Shown here piece by piece: positions 9,251-17,392 of a stretch of DNA of 64,000 nt. The number at the start of each line of letters is the position of its first letter. Position 1 is the first letter of the stretch. The notes beneath the pieces are model-generated. The model saw only the letters and a list, made by a program, of their open reading frames with translations, ran no database searches and was not told where the DNA came from. The position numbers and the translations under genes are program-made. Location: assembly GCA_002729885.1 (NCBI GenBank), contig PBUB01000021.1:410451-474450 (forward strand), given 5' to 3'. This stretch comes from Spirochaetaceae bacterium (GTDB taxonomy: Bacteria; Spirochaetota; Leptospiria; Leptospirales; Leptonemataceae).

Positions 9251-11344
9251 CTAAACTGCAGCATCCGTAAAAAGCGGGCCCTGGTTGGAAAGCGCTCTTA
9301 GAAAATCCTCTTCCGGCATAGCAGCACCGGTAAAGAATCCCTGCACCATATCGCAGGATTCCTGGCGAAGGAACTCTGCAATGGTTCTTGATTCCACACC
9401 TTCTGCGATCATCCTCAGCTTCAAAGCATGAGCAAGTTCCACCACAGCCCGGGAAATGGATGCATTGTCATCGTCAGTATCCAGGCTCTTGATGAATGTT
9501 CCGTCCAGCTTTAGATAGTGCACCGGAAAGTATTTCAAATAGTTCAGGGATGAATAGCCTGTGCCAAAATCATCTACAGCCAGTTCCACTCCCATGGCAT
9601 CCAGAGTTTCCAGAATTCGTAGTGTTGTAGCCGGCCTTCGCATTAACTCGGATTCTGTGATCTCCAGAATCAGTCCGGAAGGATCCAGCCCGGTTTCTAC
9701 CAGCACCTGTTCTACCTGCCTTGCGAAATCCTTCTGGCTTAACTGCTGCACAGCAACATTAACAGAAACTCCCGTATTCGGGTATCCACTGGCCCGCCAG
9801 CGCGCGGCTGTAAGACAGGATTGTCGCAGTACCCACTGGCCTACATCTCGAATATAGCCTGATTCTTCCAGTATAGGAATGAATTCAGATGGAGTGACTA
9901 CACCAAACTCTGGACTGGTCCATCGGAGCAGCGCTTCTCCATGCGTAATCAGTCCATTTTTCAAGTCTACGATGGGCTGGAAATGAATTCGAAGTTCCTC
10001 TCTATCCAGAGCTCGGCGCAACGCAGAGGAAAGTTGCACCCTGCGAAAATTCCTCTGCTGTATTTCCTGATCAAAGAAGATATAGGTATTTTTTCCGCTG
10101 CGTTTACCGGAATACATGGCAGCATCCGCATTCTTGAGTAGCTCTTCAAAGTTGTTACCATCGTCCGGATACAGAGCCAGTCCAATGCTTGCGGTTACAT
10201 GAAGTACGTTACCCAGCACAAGATAATCCCTGGAGACTTCCTGTAGCAAAGATTCACAGAGCTTTTCGATATTTCTTCGGTCGTTTCTTCCGAGTACCAG
10301 AATAGCAAATTCATCTCCACCGATTCTGGCCAGAAGAGATTCATCCCCTGCATGATTGCGAACAACACTTTCCAGTCTATTGGCCACTTCATCCAGCATG
10401 GTGTCCCCGGTGCTGTGTCCCAGGCTGTCATTGATATCCTTGAATCCGTCAAGGTCCAGATAAAGCAATGCTGCCCTGGTTTTGGAGAATCTCAAAATCC
10501 GATTCGCGCTGGTTTCAAATGCCAGACGATTGGGAATCCCTGTTACAGCATCTCGGTAGGCCAGGCTTCGAATGCGATCCGCCATCATGTTGAACGTAGT
10601 ACTTAGATGTGCAATCTCATCCTTGCCTTCTACTGATGCACGGGAGTCAAGATTTCCCTGACCAAATGCGGTGGTTGTATCCAGAAGATTCTGCAGCCTT
10701 CGCATGAGAAATAAATAGTAACCCAGGGCCAGGGCTGCCAGTACTCCGGCAATCAGTAGGTTGGTAGTGAGGATATTGCCGGTTACAGCTGCCCTTCTGC
10801 GCTCAATCAGGTTCTCCAGGGAGTAAAGCTGGACAATGACCCCCTGACGATCCTGATGATTCCCATCCATGCGAAAAGGGTATAGTGCGATAATGTCTTC
10901 AGTGCTCTCGGAGTATTCCAGAATGGGGCCATCGGCTTTCGTATTTTGGTTCGCCATAAACAGTCGCACAAAGGCTCGCTCCGCTTTGTTCAGGGCAGGA
11001 CCTTCCAGGGTTTCTTCCAGACTTTTACCCTGCAATCCCGGAGAAGGAGAATGCATAACCTGGTTTTCATTGTCCAGAACTACCAGGAGTCGGATTTGAG
11101 GATCCGCGTTGAGCAATCGCAGAAATCCTTCCTCTACGGGTTCCCGGGCTGCCTGTCTTTCTTCCAGGTAGGATCTGGTAAGACTCATATTCTGGGCTAC
11201 CAGAGACTTGCGATCTTGAATGAGGTTACTGGTAACGCTTTCGACCTGAGTCTGTATCATTACTCCAACAGATACAAAGGTAAACGAAAAGAACAACACC
11301 GGGAAAAGGATCCGGAATGGTATAAGGGACAGCAGTCGTTTCAT
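9251..11344 (-). CDS. Membrane GGDEF-EAL cyclic-di-GMP enzyme
   Basis: Dual-domain c-di-GMP protein of 697 aa. An N-terminal membrane helix, a periplasmic sensor (about 30-190), a second helix and a HAMP domain (about 205-260) precede GGDEF (about 265-425, intact RIGGDEFA) and EAL (about 435-690). The EAL domain keeps EALLRW, LEITES, VDDFGTGYSS, the Lys in YLKLDGTFI and IAEGVES, so phosphodiesterase activity is expected. The RxxD inhibitory site before GGDEF is absent. Whether it makes or breaks c-di-GMP on balance cannot be told. It lies convergent with the 7TMR cyclase. Confidence 0.93.
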   Translation of the reverse strand: MKRLLSLIPFRILFPVLFFSFTFVSVGVMIQTQVESVTSNLIQDRKSLVAQNMSLTRSYLEERQAAREPVEEGFLRLLNADPQIRLLVVLDNENQVMHSPSPGLQGKSLEETLEGPALNKAERAFVRLFMANQNTKADGPILEYSESTEDIIALYPFRMDGNHQDRQGVIVQLYSLENLIERRRAAVTGNILTTNLLIAGVLAALALGYYLFLMRRLQNLLDTTTAFGQGNLDSRASVEGKDEIAHLSTTFNMMADRIRSLAYRDAVTGIPNRLAFETSANRILRFSKTRAALLYLDLDGFKDINDSLGHSTGDTMLDEVANRLESVVRNHAGDESLLARIGGDEFAILVLGRNDRRNIEKLCESLLQEVSRDYLVLGNVLHVTASIGLALYPDDGNNFEELLKNADAAMYSGKRSGKNTYIFFDQEIQQRNFRRVQLSSALRRALDREELRIHFQPIVDLKNGLITHGEALLRWTSPEFGVVTPSEFIPILEESGYIRDVGQWVLRQSCLTAARWRASGYPNTGVSVNVAVQQLSQKDFARQVEQVLVETGLDPSGLILEITESELMRRPATTLRILETLDAMGVELAVDDFGTGYSSLNYLKYFPVHYLKLDGTFIKSLDTDDDNASISRAVVELAHALKLRMIAEGVESRTIAEFLRQESCDMVQGFFTGAAMPEEDFLRALSNQGPLFTDAAV

Positions 11345-11405
11345 TCTACGATCCCTGTCATTGTTCCGGACTCAAGCATCTCAGGACTATTTTTGCTTTT
11401 CGGCT

Positions 11406-14400
11406 CTAGAACTGGAAGTAAATAAAGGGCTGAACATCACGAACCGAAATCTGGAAAAGCCCAACCAGTAGAAAAAAGGCAGCGAGGATTTGAAGTGCCA
11501 GTGGTTGGCGATCCCAGATACGGGCTCCCTTATCCCTCAGCTCTACCGGCGTCATGTGATAAACATAGGCCAGGAATACTACAAGTATATAGGTCCATCC
11601 TGTATTGGGAATACTCCATTGGCCTGGCGAAAAGAAATCCGCAGGAAACAGGGACTGGAAAAAACCTGTAAACTGAGCTGCATCCCTGGACCGAAACAGC
11701 ACCCAGCCTATCAGAACTAGATGTAATGTTATGGCCCGGCGGACCCAGAGCCAGCCGGATTCGCTTTCAGTGCCTTTTAATCCAAGACCAGGTCCGGAAT
11801 TCGAAGATGCATTGGAGCGAGAATCTGATGAAGAATCAACTTCAGAGGCCGGAGAACCTTTCGCTCGAAGTCTTTTGCGAATCGCATCCGGAATTCGCTC
11901 CATCATCAGAAACAGTCCGTGATATATGCCCCAGGCGACAAACATCAATCCAGCTCCATGCCAGAGTCCTGCAAGAAACATTGTTATGAAAAGATTTCTA
12001 TATGTGTTGAGGCGATTTCCGCCCAGCGAAATGTAGACGTAATCCCTGAACCAGCTTCCCAGGGAAATATGCCAGCGACGCCAGAACTCAGAGATAGAGG
12101 CGCTCTGGTAGGGGCGATTGAAGTTATCGGTAAGGCGAAAGCCCAGCATTCGTGCTGCTCCCAGCGCCATATCTGTGTAACCGGAAAAGTCTCCGTAGAT
12201 TTGCAGACCATAGGCATAAAAGACAATCCAGGTTTCTGCAGAAGTGAACATACCCGGGCTTTGATAGACTCGATCGATAAGTCCGTAGGCCAGCCAGTCT
12301 GCGGTCATCTTTTTGATGAGGCCTCCCATAAACTGGTACACGCCATAGTTAAAGTCCGATTCGTTCGGCAGAAAATGATAGATTCCCTTCTTGATTTCTG
12401 GAATAAATTCGCTGGCGCGAACAATGGGTCCGGCTACCAGTTGAGGGAAAAACGTTACATAGAGAGAGAACCGAAGAAAGCTTCTTTCCACCGGAAGATT
12501 CCCGCGATAAACATCGATGGTGTAACTGAGCGTCTGAAAAGTATAGAATGAAATCCCTACAGGCAGCAGGAGTCCCAGAGCCGGTATCGCAATATCCTGT
12601 CCGCTGGCCTGAAATGCCTGATTCAGCAGATGCGCCACAAAATCGAAATACTTGAAAAAGAATAGCAGCCCAAGATTGCCCAGAAGGGAAAACAATAGTA
12701 TCCATCCACCTGCTCGGCCTTCGGAAGAGATTCCGGCTTTTTCACGGGCACGGGCAATGCCCGTGGCACAGAAATAGTCCAGCAATGTGGAAAAGAGCAT
12801 CAAGCTTACGGGCCATAGCTTCCAGGATGCATAGAAGTAGTAGGAAGATAGAATTAGAAAGATAAGTCGAACTGTGGGATACCGAAGAAGCAGAGTGGCA
12901 CCCAGCACTACGATAAACAGGAAGTAAGCAAAATCCATGGAATGGAAGGCGATGGCTCCCGGACTGGCATCTACGTCGGTGACGGACCGGGGCTGATAGC
13001 TGTAGAGCTCTTCGTTCTCTTTAAAGTCCGGGCTAATGGAATACTGTGCTTTGTTTTCCATCTCACCGCTGTACACCAGGTAATGGGTAATCAGGGCATC
13101 GTAGATTCCCTGGGCTAGCCGATCGCCTCCTGTTCTGGTAAGGTGGGTATAATCGCTGATTGCCTCTCCATTCTTTACCATGGAAAGCATCTGTCCTTCG
13201 CCTCCCAGATATTCATAGGCATCGAAGTAGGCGAAACCGAATTCCGAAGCTATCTCCATCTGAACCTTGCGCACAATCATCTGAGCTTCGGACGGAGAGG
13301 GTCCTTTTGCCGATGGTCTAAGTCGCTCGAATGGTCCTACAATCAGTACCGGTGTATCCGGTAGTGCTTTTCGAACGCGGGTAAAATACTCCCTTAACTG
13401 GGTTTCATATTTTTCTCGAGTAAAACCTCTGTAATTGGAAGAAAGAGAGGCAGATTCGTTTACACCGTACTGATAGACCAGCAGATCCGGTTTCGCAGCT
13501 TTCAGTCCGCATTCCAGGACTTCCGTCGGGATCATCGCCATCCAGGCCAGGTGGATTCCCATTTTTACAATGGCGCTATAGGAGACTCCGCTGGAATTCT
13601 CCAGAAACAATCCATCGATAATAGGAAGCGCAGTTGTTGCGGTGGCAGGAGTAATGGATATACGTGCCTTCCTGGAGTCTGGAATCTGGATGTCATCTAT
13701 GGCGCAACTGCCACGAATTTCCATGGTTCTATCTATGTTGGTAATCTGACCTGCGGAATCCTCCAGATTTAACTGGATATTGTATTTCGCAGGTTCCTGG
13801 ATGTTTCCATTGTTGAGTCGCCCGGGATGCCCTGCGATCAATCGAATGCGATTCCAGGGCTGCATTGAATCGTCCGGAATGTTATGGATGGTTACTGAAT
13901 CTGAGCGAAGAGGTCTGGCGCTACCACCGGAGAATCCCAGCACAGGCATAAGAGGCATGGAAAAGCTTTCGAAAGGAATGGTGGCAATGCGAAAGCCTCG
14001 ACGGGTTTCATTCTTATGATCTCTCAGCTCGGAACTGGGCGAGTCAATAATATTGACCAGTCCTCGGCCACCGTCTCCAAAGTCTTTCTGGAACAGTTGC
14101 TTCATCTTGAGCGAGAGGTTATCTCCCCACATGATGGAATCACCAAAATGAAGGATTCGAATGGTATGATCTGACGATTCGTCCTTGTTAACTTTCAGGC
14201 TTTGAAGTCTGTCGAAAAAAGAGTCTAGATACGCAAAGTTTTCGCCGGACTCCAGAATCGTGCCAGGCCTGGAAGATTCCTTTTGATCGTCCGATCCTGA
14301 ATCCTGCCGGGTTTCGGATTTCTCCCTGTCTCTTTCTGAGAGTGCAGGGGATCCAGGGGACCGGGATTCCTCTTCTGCAGATTCCTGGCCGGTACCGGAG

Positions 14401-14603
14401 ACAGGATCGTTCACTTTGCTGGAGCTGTTCCAGGCTGAAAAATCGTGCCAGGCCCTGGTAAATGGCTGCAATGGATTGGGTGGCGCCAGGGATTCCAATG
14501 CAGGGAAAACCCGATAGCTCTGGGGCCAGGAATTTTGAGCAAAACCGACCGCAGCAAAAAGAGCCAGAAGACTTATTGAGAATACCAGGAAGCGCCGGAG
14601 CAT
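11406..14603 (-). CDS. SGNH hydrolase-MBOAT O-acyltransferase fusion
   Basis: Large 1065-aa envelope protein joining two functions usually encoded separately. After a signal segment (MLRRFLVFSISLLALFAAVG) and a Ser/Glu-rich linker, an SGNH-like domain (about 145-490) shows the nucleophile block ILHFGDSIMWGDN and the Asp-His block SDYTHLTRTG. The C-terminal half (about 540-1060) is a multi-helix MBOAT of AlgI/DltB type with the catalytic-His segment AGLWHGAGLMF. AlgI-type MBOATs move acyl groups across the membrane to partner SGNH proteins that esterify polysaccharide, so one chain may both export and transfer acetyl. The substrate is unknown. Confidence 0.85.
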   Translation of the reverse strand: MLRRFLVFSISLLALFAAVGFAQNSWPQSYRVFPALESLAPPNPLQPFTRAWHDFSAWNSSSKVNDPVSGTGQESAEEESRSPGSPALSERDREKSETRQDSGSDDQKESSRPGTILESGENFAYLDSFFDRLQSLKVNKDESSDHTIRILHFGDSIMWGDNLSLKMKQLFQKDFGDGGRGLVNIIDSPSSELRDHKNETRRGFRIATIPFESFSMPLMPVLGFSGGSARPLRSDSVTIHNIPDDSMQPWNRIRLIAGHPGRLNNGNIQEPAKYNIQLNLEDSAGQITNIDRTMEIRGSCAIDDIQIPDSRKARISITPATATTALPIIDGLFLENSSGVSYSAIVKMGIHLAWMAMIPTEVLECGLKAAKPDLLVYQYGVNESASLSSNYRGFTREKYETQLREYFTRVRKALPDTPVLIVGPFERLRPSAKGPSPSEAQMIVRKVQMEIASEFGFAYFDAYEYLGGEGQMLSMVKNGEAISDYTHLTRTGGDRLAQGIYDALITHYLVYSGEMENKAQYSISPDFKENEELYSYQPRSVTDVDASPGAIAFHSMDFAYFLFIVVLGATLLLRYPTVRLIFLILSSYYFYASWKLWPVSLMLFSTLLDYFCATGIARAREKAGISSEGRAGGWILLFSLLGNLGLLFFFKYFDFVAHLLNQAFQASGQDIAIPALGLLLPVGISFYTFQTLSYTIDVYRGNLPVERSFLRFSLYVTFFPQLVAGPIVRASEFIPEIKKGIYHFLPNESDFNYGVYQFMGGLIKKMTADWLAYGLIDRVYQSPGMFTSAETWIVFYAYGLQIYGDFSGYTDMALGAARMLGFRLTDNFNRPYQSASISEFWRRWHISLGSWFRDYVYISLGGNRLNTYRNLFITMFLAGLWHGAGLMFVAWGIYHGLFLMMERIPDAIRKRLRAKGSPASEVDSSSDSRSNASSNSGPGLGLKGTESESGWLWVRRAITLHLVLIGWVLFRSRDAAQFTGFFQSLFPADFFSPGQWSIPNTGWTYILVVFLAYVYHMTPVELRDKGARIWDRQPLALQILAAFFLLVGLFQISVRDVQPFIYFQF

Positions 14604-14640
14604 GGAGCTTCCTGGATCTCATGCAAGCCTTGCAGGGCTA

Positions 14641-15693
14641 TCAAATTTTACGGAAGCGATAATGGCTTACGAACCATTCGTTACCATCCCGGGTTCCGAA
14701 TAGCTCCTCGCATGCCATAAAGAATATCCGCCAGTATTCTACCCAGGTATCGGACTGGTCGGAACCGTACACTCCGTTGAACAGGTCTTTGATTTTTGCT
14801 TTATGCCGGTCCATATTCTCCAGCCAGGCACGCGCCGTTTTCTGATAGTTCTTTCCATTAATGACTCTATGGTCCTCCAGCTGAAAACCATCCGCGTAAT
14901 ACAGATAGAGGTGATTGGATGGCATAATTCCTCCGCTAAAGAAATAGCGGCCCATCCAGTTGGACTCCCCTTCCTCTTCGAAGAAATAGCTGAATTCCCG
15001 ATGCGCGAATACATGGATGAAAAGTTTTCCATTTTTCTTGAGCCATCCATGTACCCTGGAGAATAGCTCTCTGTAGTTTCGCATATGCTCGAACATCTCT
15101 ATAGAGATTACTCGATCAAAGGTTGAGCGGATCTTAAAGTCGTTCATGTCCGCTGTGATAATCTTAATGTTCTTGAGTCCCTTCTGCCTTGCCTGGCTTT
15201 CGATGTATCTCTTCTGGCTGGCCGAGTTTGACACCGCTGTGATCTTGGCCTTTGGCAGCTTTTCCGCCATGTACAGGGTCAGACTACCCCATCCGCAGCC
15301 CAGCTCCAGAATGGACTGTCCATCCTTAAGTTCCGCACTTCTCAAGTACCGGGCCAGCATCGCCTCCTCGGCTCCGTCCAGGTCCCGAATGCCTCCTTCC
15401 CATAGGCAGGAACTGTATTTCTTCCGGGCTCCCAGAACATAGTCATAGAAAATGGCCGGCACCTCATAATGCTGCTCGTTGGCAGCATCCGTACGAACGG
15501 CCACAGGCGAGCGCTCCAGCTCTTCTCTGAAAGCCTGAAAATGGGCCTGCTGGGCCTCGGCATCCCCCTTCCATTCCTCCTTCAAACGGGCTCTGTTTAG
15601 ACTGCGGATGCCCATACGGATCAAGAAGTCCGGCACCACACCTCGAGCCAGCATCCGATCCAGAAATCCAGGTGAGCTTTGTTCAGAATTCAT
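14641..15693 (-). CDS. CFA synthase-like SAM-dependent methyltransferase
   Basis: Predicted S-adenosylmethionine methyltransferase, 350 aa, related to cyclopropane fatty acid synthases. SAM motif I is ILELGCGWGSLTLYM; the acidic follow-up ITAVSNSASQKRYIE and SIEMFEHM are typical of the family. The start chosen (MNSEQSS) has a good ribosome binding site, aaggagaaaaatctaatg; the ORF track start at 15954 runs through the control region. It is transcribed away from the PYP/LitR operon and shares its divergent promoter region, so it may belong to the same light-responsive set. Its exact substrate (unsaturated phospholipid chain or other) is not known. Confidence 0.82.
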   Translation of the reverse strand: MNSEQSSPGFLDRMLARGVVPDFLIRMGIRSLNRARLKEEWKGDAEAQQAHFQAFREELERSPVAVRTDAANEQHYEVPAIFYDYVLGARKKYSSCLWEGGIRDLDGAEEAMLARYLRSAELKDGQSILELGCGWGSLTLYMAEKLPKAKITAVSNSASQKRYIESQARQKGLKNIKIITADMNDFKIRSTFDRVISIEMFEHMRNYRELFSRVHGWLKKNGKLFIHVFAHREFSYFFEEEGESNWMGRYFFSGGIMPSNHLYLYYADGFQLEDHRVINGKNYQKTARAWLENMDRHKAKIKDLFNGVYGSDQSDTWVEYWRIFFMACEELFGTRDGNEWFVSHYRFRKI

Positions 15694-15712
15694 TAGATTT
15701 TTCTCCTTATTC

Positions 15713-15787
15713 CATGTTTGCCAGAGGGCCGGCGCCACCGGGCCTGCCCGGGGAGGGGCTTCGGCTACACCGTGCCCGGCAAACATG
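15713..15787. promoter_or_regulatory. 75-bp GC-rich inverted-repeat element in the divergent control region
   Basis: Bounded by perfect 10-bp inverted repeats, catgtttgcc and ggcaaacatg, around a very GC-rich core (gggccggcgccaccgggcc, then a cttcgg tetraloop-like turn). It would fold into one strong structure in RNA of either strand. On the minus strand it sits just upstream of the methyltransferase ribosome binding site, like a structured leader. It does not match the B12, SAM or c-di-GMP riboswitch motifs I know. It could be a protein-binding palindrome, a leader RNA or a small REP-like repeat. Confidence 0.5.
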
Positions 15788-15812
15788 ACCCAAAGATAAC
15801 CAGCCTGTCCCA

Positions 15813-15845
15813 GGTTGTCAAAATAAAAGTCAAAGGTTATCAAAA
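15813..15845 (+). promoter_or_regulatory. Candidate LitR/CarH operator over the light-operon promoter
   Basis: Two copies of GGTTRTCAAAA (15813-15823 and 15835-15845) are spaced exactly 22 bp apart, two helical turns. A third GTCAAA lies between them. CarH-type MerR proteins are known to bind 11-bp direct repeats, so the spacing fits. The same stretch contains a promoter-like pair, TTGTCA (15815) and TATCAA (15838), separated by 17 bp, so a bound repressor would block it. The transporter ATG is about 65 bp downstream. All of this is inference from sequence alone. Confidence 0.45.
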
Positions 15846-15910
15846 AAGATTGGACGTCCCCCTGGAAAAGCCTTTCATTCGTCTCAGGTTTAGAGGTCTT
15901 GTAGAAGGTT

Positions 15911-17392
15911 ATGCAGAGCGGTACATCAAGTGTATTGCCGGTGCGGACTCGCATCGGCTACGGAGCAGCGGAAATGGGCATTTTCGCTGTGGAGATGATG
16001 GTGCGGCTGCATCTGATGAAGTTCTACACGGATGTTGCAGGCTTAAGCGCGGAACTGGCCGGTCTGGCCATTGCTATAGCCATGTTCTGGGATGCGTTTA
16101 CGGACCCGGTAATGGGAATTCTTTCTGATCGGACTAGCAGACCTTCCGGAAAGAGAAGACCTTATCTGATCCTGGGAAGCTTTGTAATGGCCCTGGCCTT
16201 TCTGGCCACTTTCCGCCCCCCGATGCTGGATGCGGAGCTGGCCAGGTTTGGATTTCTGCTCATTAGCTACATTGTATTGAACACTGCCATGACTGTTCTG
16301 GCCGTGCCTCATTCTGCCCTGGGCGGAGAGCTTTCCTTTGATTCCAATGTGCGAACTTCTGTATTTGCATTTCGGTTGTTCTTTGGAAATATGGGCCTTT
16401 TGGCCGGAACCATCCTGCCCATCGTCTTTCTGGATACTATCGCTCCGGCCGCAGGCACTGGCGAAAATCCAGGTATTCGGGATCCAGAAGCTGCCACCAC
16501 TGCCTATTTCTATGCGGCCGCTGTAGTCGCCGGTATCATTCTTCTTACAGGCTGGATCAGTTACATTGCGACCCGCGGTCGGGATCTCCCGGCACAAAAA
16601 AAGCCCCCTCTTCGTGGAGTGGCCATCCTGCAGGAGATTACGAAGCTCTTCAAGGTGCTTAAGAACCGAGTCTTTGTTGTGCTCCTGGCTGCCTACTTCA
16701 TCGCCTACGTAGGAGTGTCCATAAACAGTACACTGGCGCTCTATTACTACGAATACCGTCTGAGATTGAACAGCGAAGCAGTGGGGCTGATTCTGGTAGT
16801 ATTCATCCTTGTCTGGTCGGCTTCTTTGCTTTTCTGGACCTGGCTTTCCCGTCGAGTGGGTAAGAAGTATCCTGGCTTTGCCGGAGTGTTCCTGCTGGGA
16901 CTGGCTACCTGCTTTACCTATCCCTATTTCCCGGCAGGGGAGGTGAAGTATCCTCTATTTATGTCTGTTCTGGGCGGCTTTCTAGTTGGGGCCATTGTCC
17001 TTCTGGATAGTCTCGTAGCAGACATTGTGGACTACGATGAGCTGAAAAGCGGTGAGCATCGTGAAGGCCTTTACTTCGGGTTTTGGAAAATGGCAATTAA
17101 AGCCTCTCGCGGAGTGTCCATGGCCTTTACAGGAACGCTTCTGGCGGCCATCGGTTTTCAGGCCAATCAGGTGCAGGCCCCTGAAGTTAGCGAAAGAATC
17201 GCGTATCTGTTTGGGCCGGGCGTGGGTTCCTTCTTTCTTCTGGGAGCCATTGTGTTCCTATTTCTTCCGTACAGCAGAGGCATCCATCAGAGAGTTCAGG
17301 ATCTTCTGGTGCGAAAGAGAAGCATCCGAAAGAAGTTGCATTCTGATTCAGTCGACATTCCATCCTCTGTGCAGACAGGAGGAAGAATATGA
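15911..17392 (+). CDS. GPH-family MFS transporter (MelB-like)
   Basis: Cation-coupled secondary transporter of the glycoside-pentoside-hexuronide family, 493 aa with about 12 membrane helices. The family signature follows helix 2: MFWDAFTDPVMG then SDRTSRPSGKRRPYL. First gene of the light operon; its stop overlaps the next start (atga). From memory, GPH-type transporters also occur beside CFA-like and DUF1365 genes in singlet-oxygen-induced clusters of alphaproteobacteria, so its cargo may be a lipid or lipid precursor rather than a sugar. The ATG has only a weak, closely spaced ribosome binding site (agaaggttatg), so the start is uncertain. Confidence 0.83.
   Translation: MQSGTSSVLPVRTRIGYGAAEMGIFAVEMMVRLHLMKFYTDVAGLSAELAGLAIAIAMFWDAFTDPVMGILSDRTSRPSGKRRPYLILGSFVMALAFLATFRPPMLDAELARFGFLLISYIVLNTAMTVLAVPHSALGGELSFDSNVRTSVFAFRLFFGNMGLLAGTILPIVFLDTIAPAAGTGENPGIRDPEAATTAYFYAAAVVAGIILLTGWISYIATRGRDLPAQKKPPLRGVAILQEITKLFKVLKNRVFVVLLAAYFIAYVGVSINSTLALYYYEYRLRLNSEAVGLILVVFILVWSASLLFWTWLSRRVGKKYPGFAGVFLLGLATCFTYPYFPAGEVKYPLFMSVLGGFLVGAIVLLDSLVADIVDYDELKSGEHREGLYFGFWKMAIKASRGVSMAFTGTLLAAIGFQANQVQAPEVSERIAYLFGPGVGSFFLLGAIVFLFLPYSRGIHQRVQDLLVRKRSIRKKLHSDSVDIPSSVQTGGRI

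Noticed and set aside
11919-12551. 210-aa plus-strand ORF
   Set aside because: Antisense shadow of the MBOAT half of the 1065-aa protein, with no family features.
15713-15787. Cobalamin riboswitch
   Set aside because: The position beside a B12-dependent regulator is tempting, but the element is far too short and lacks the B12-box motif.
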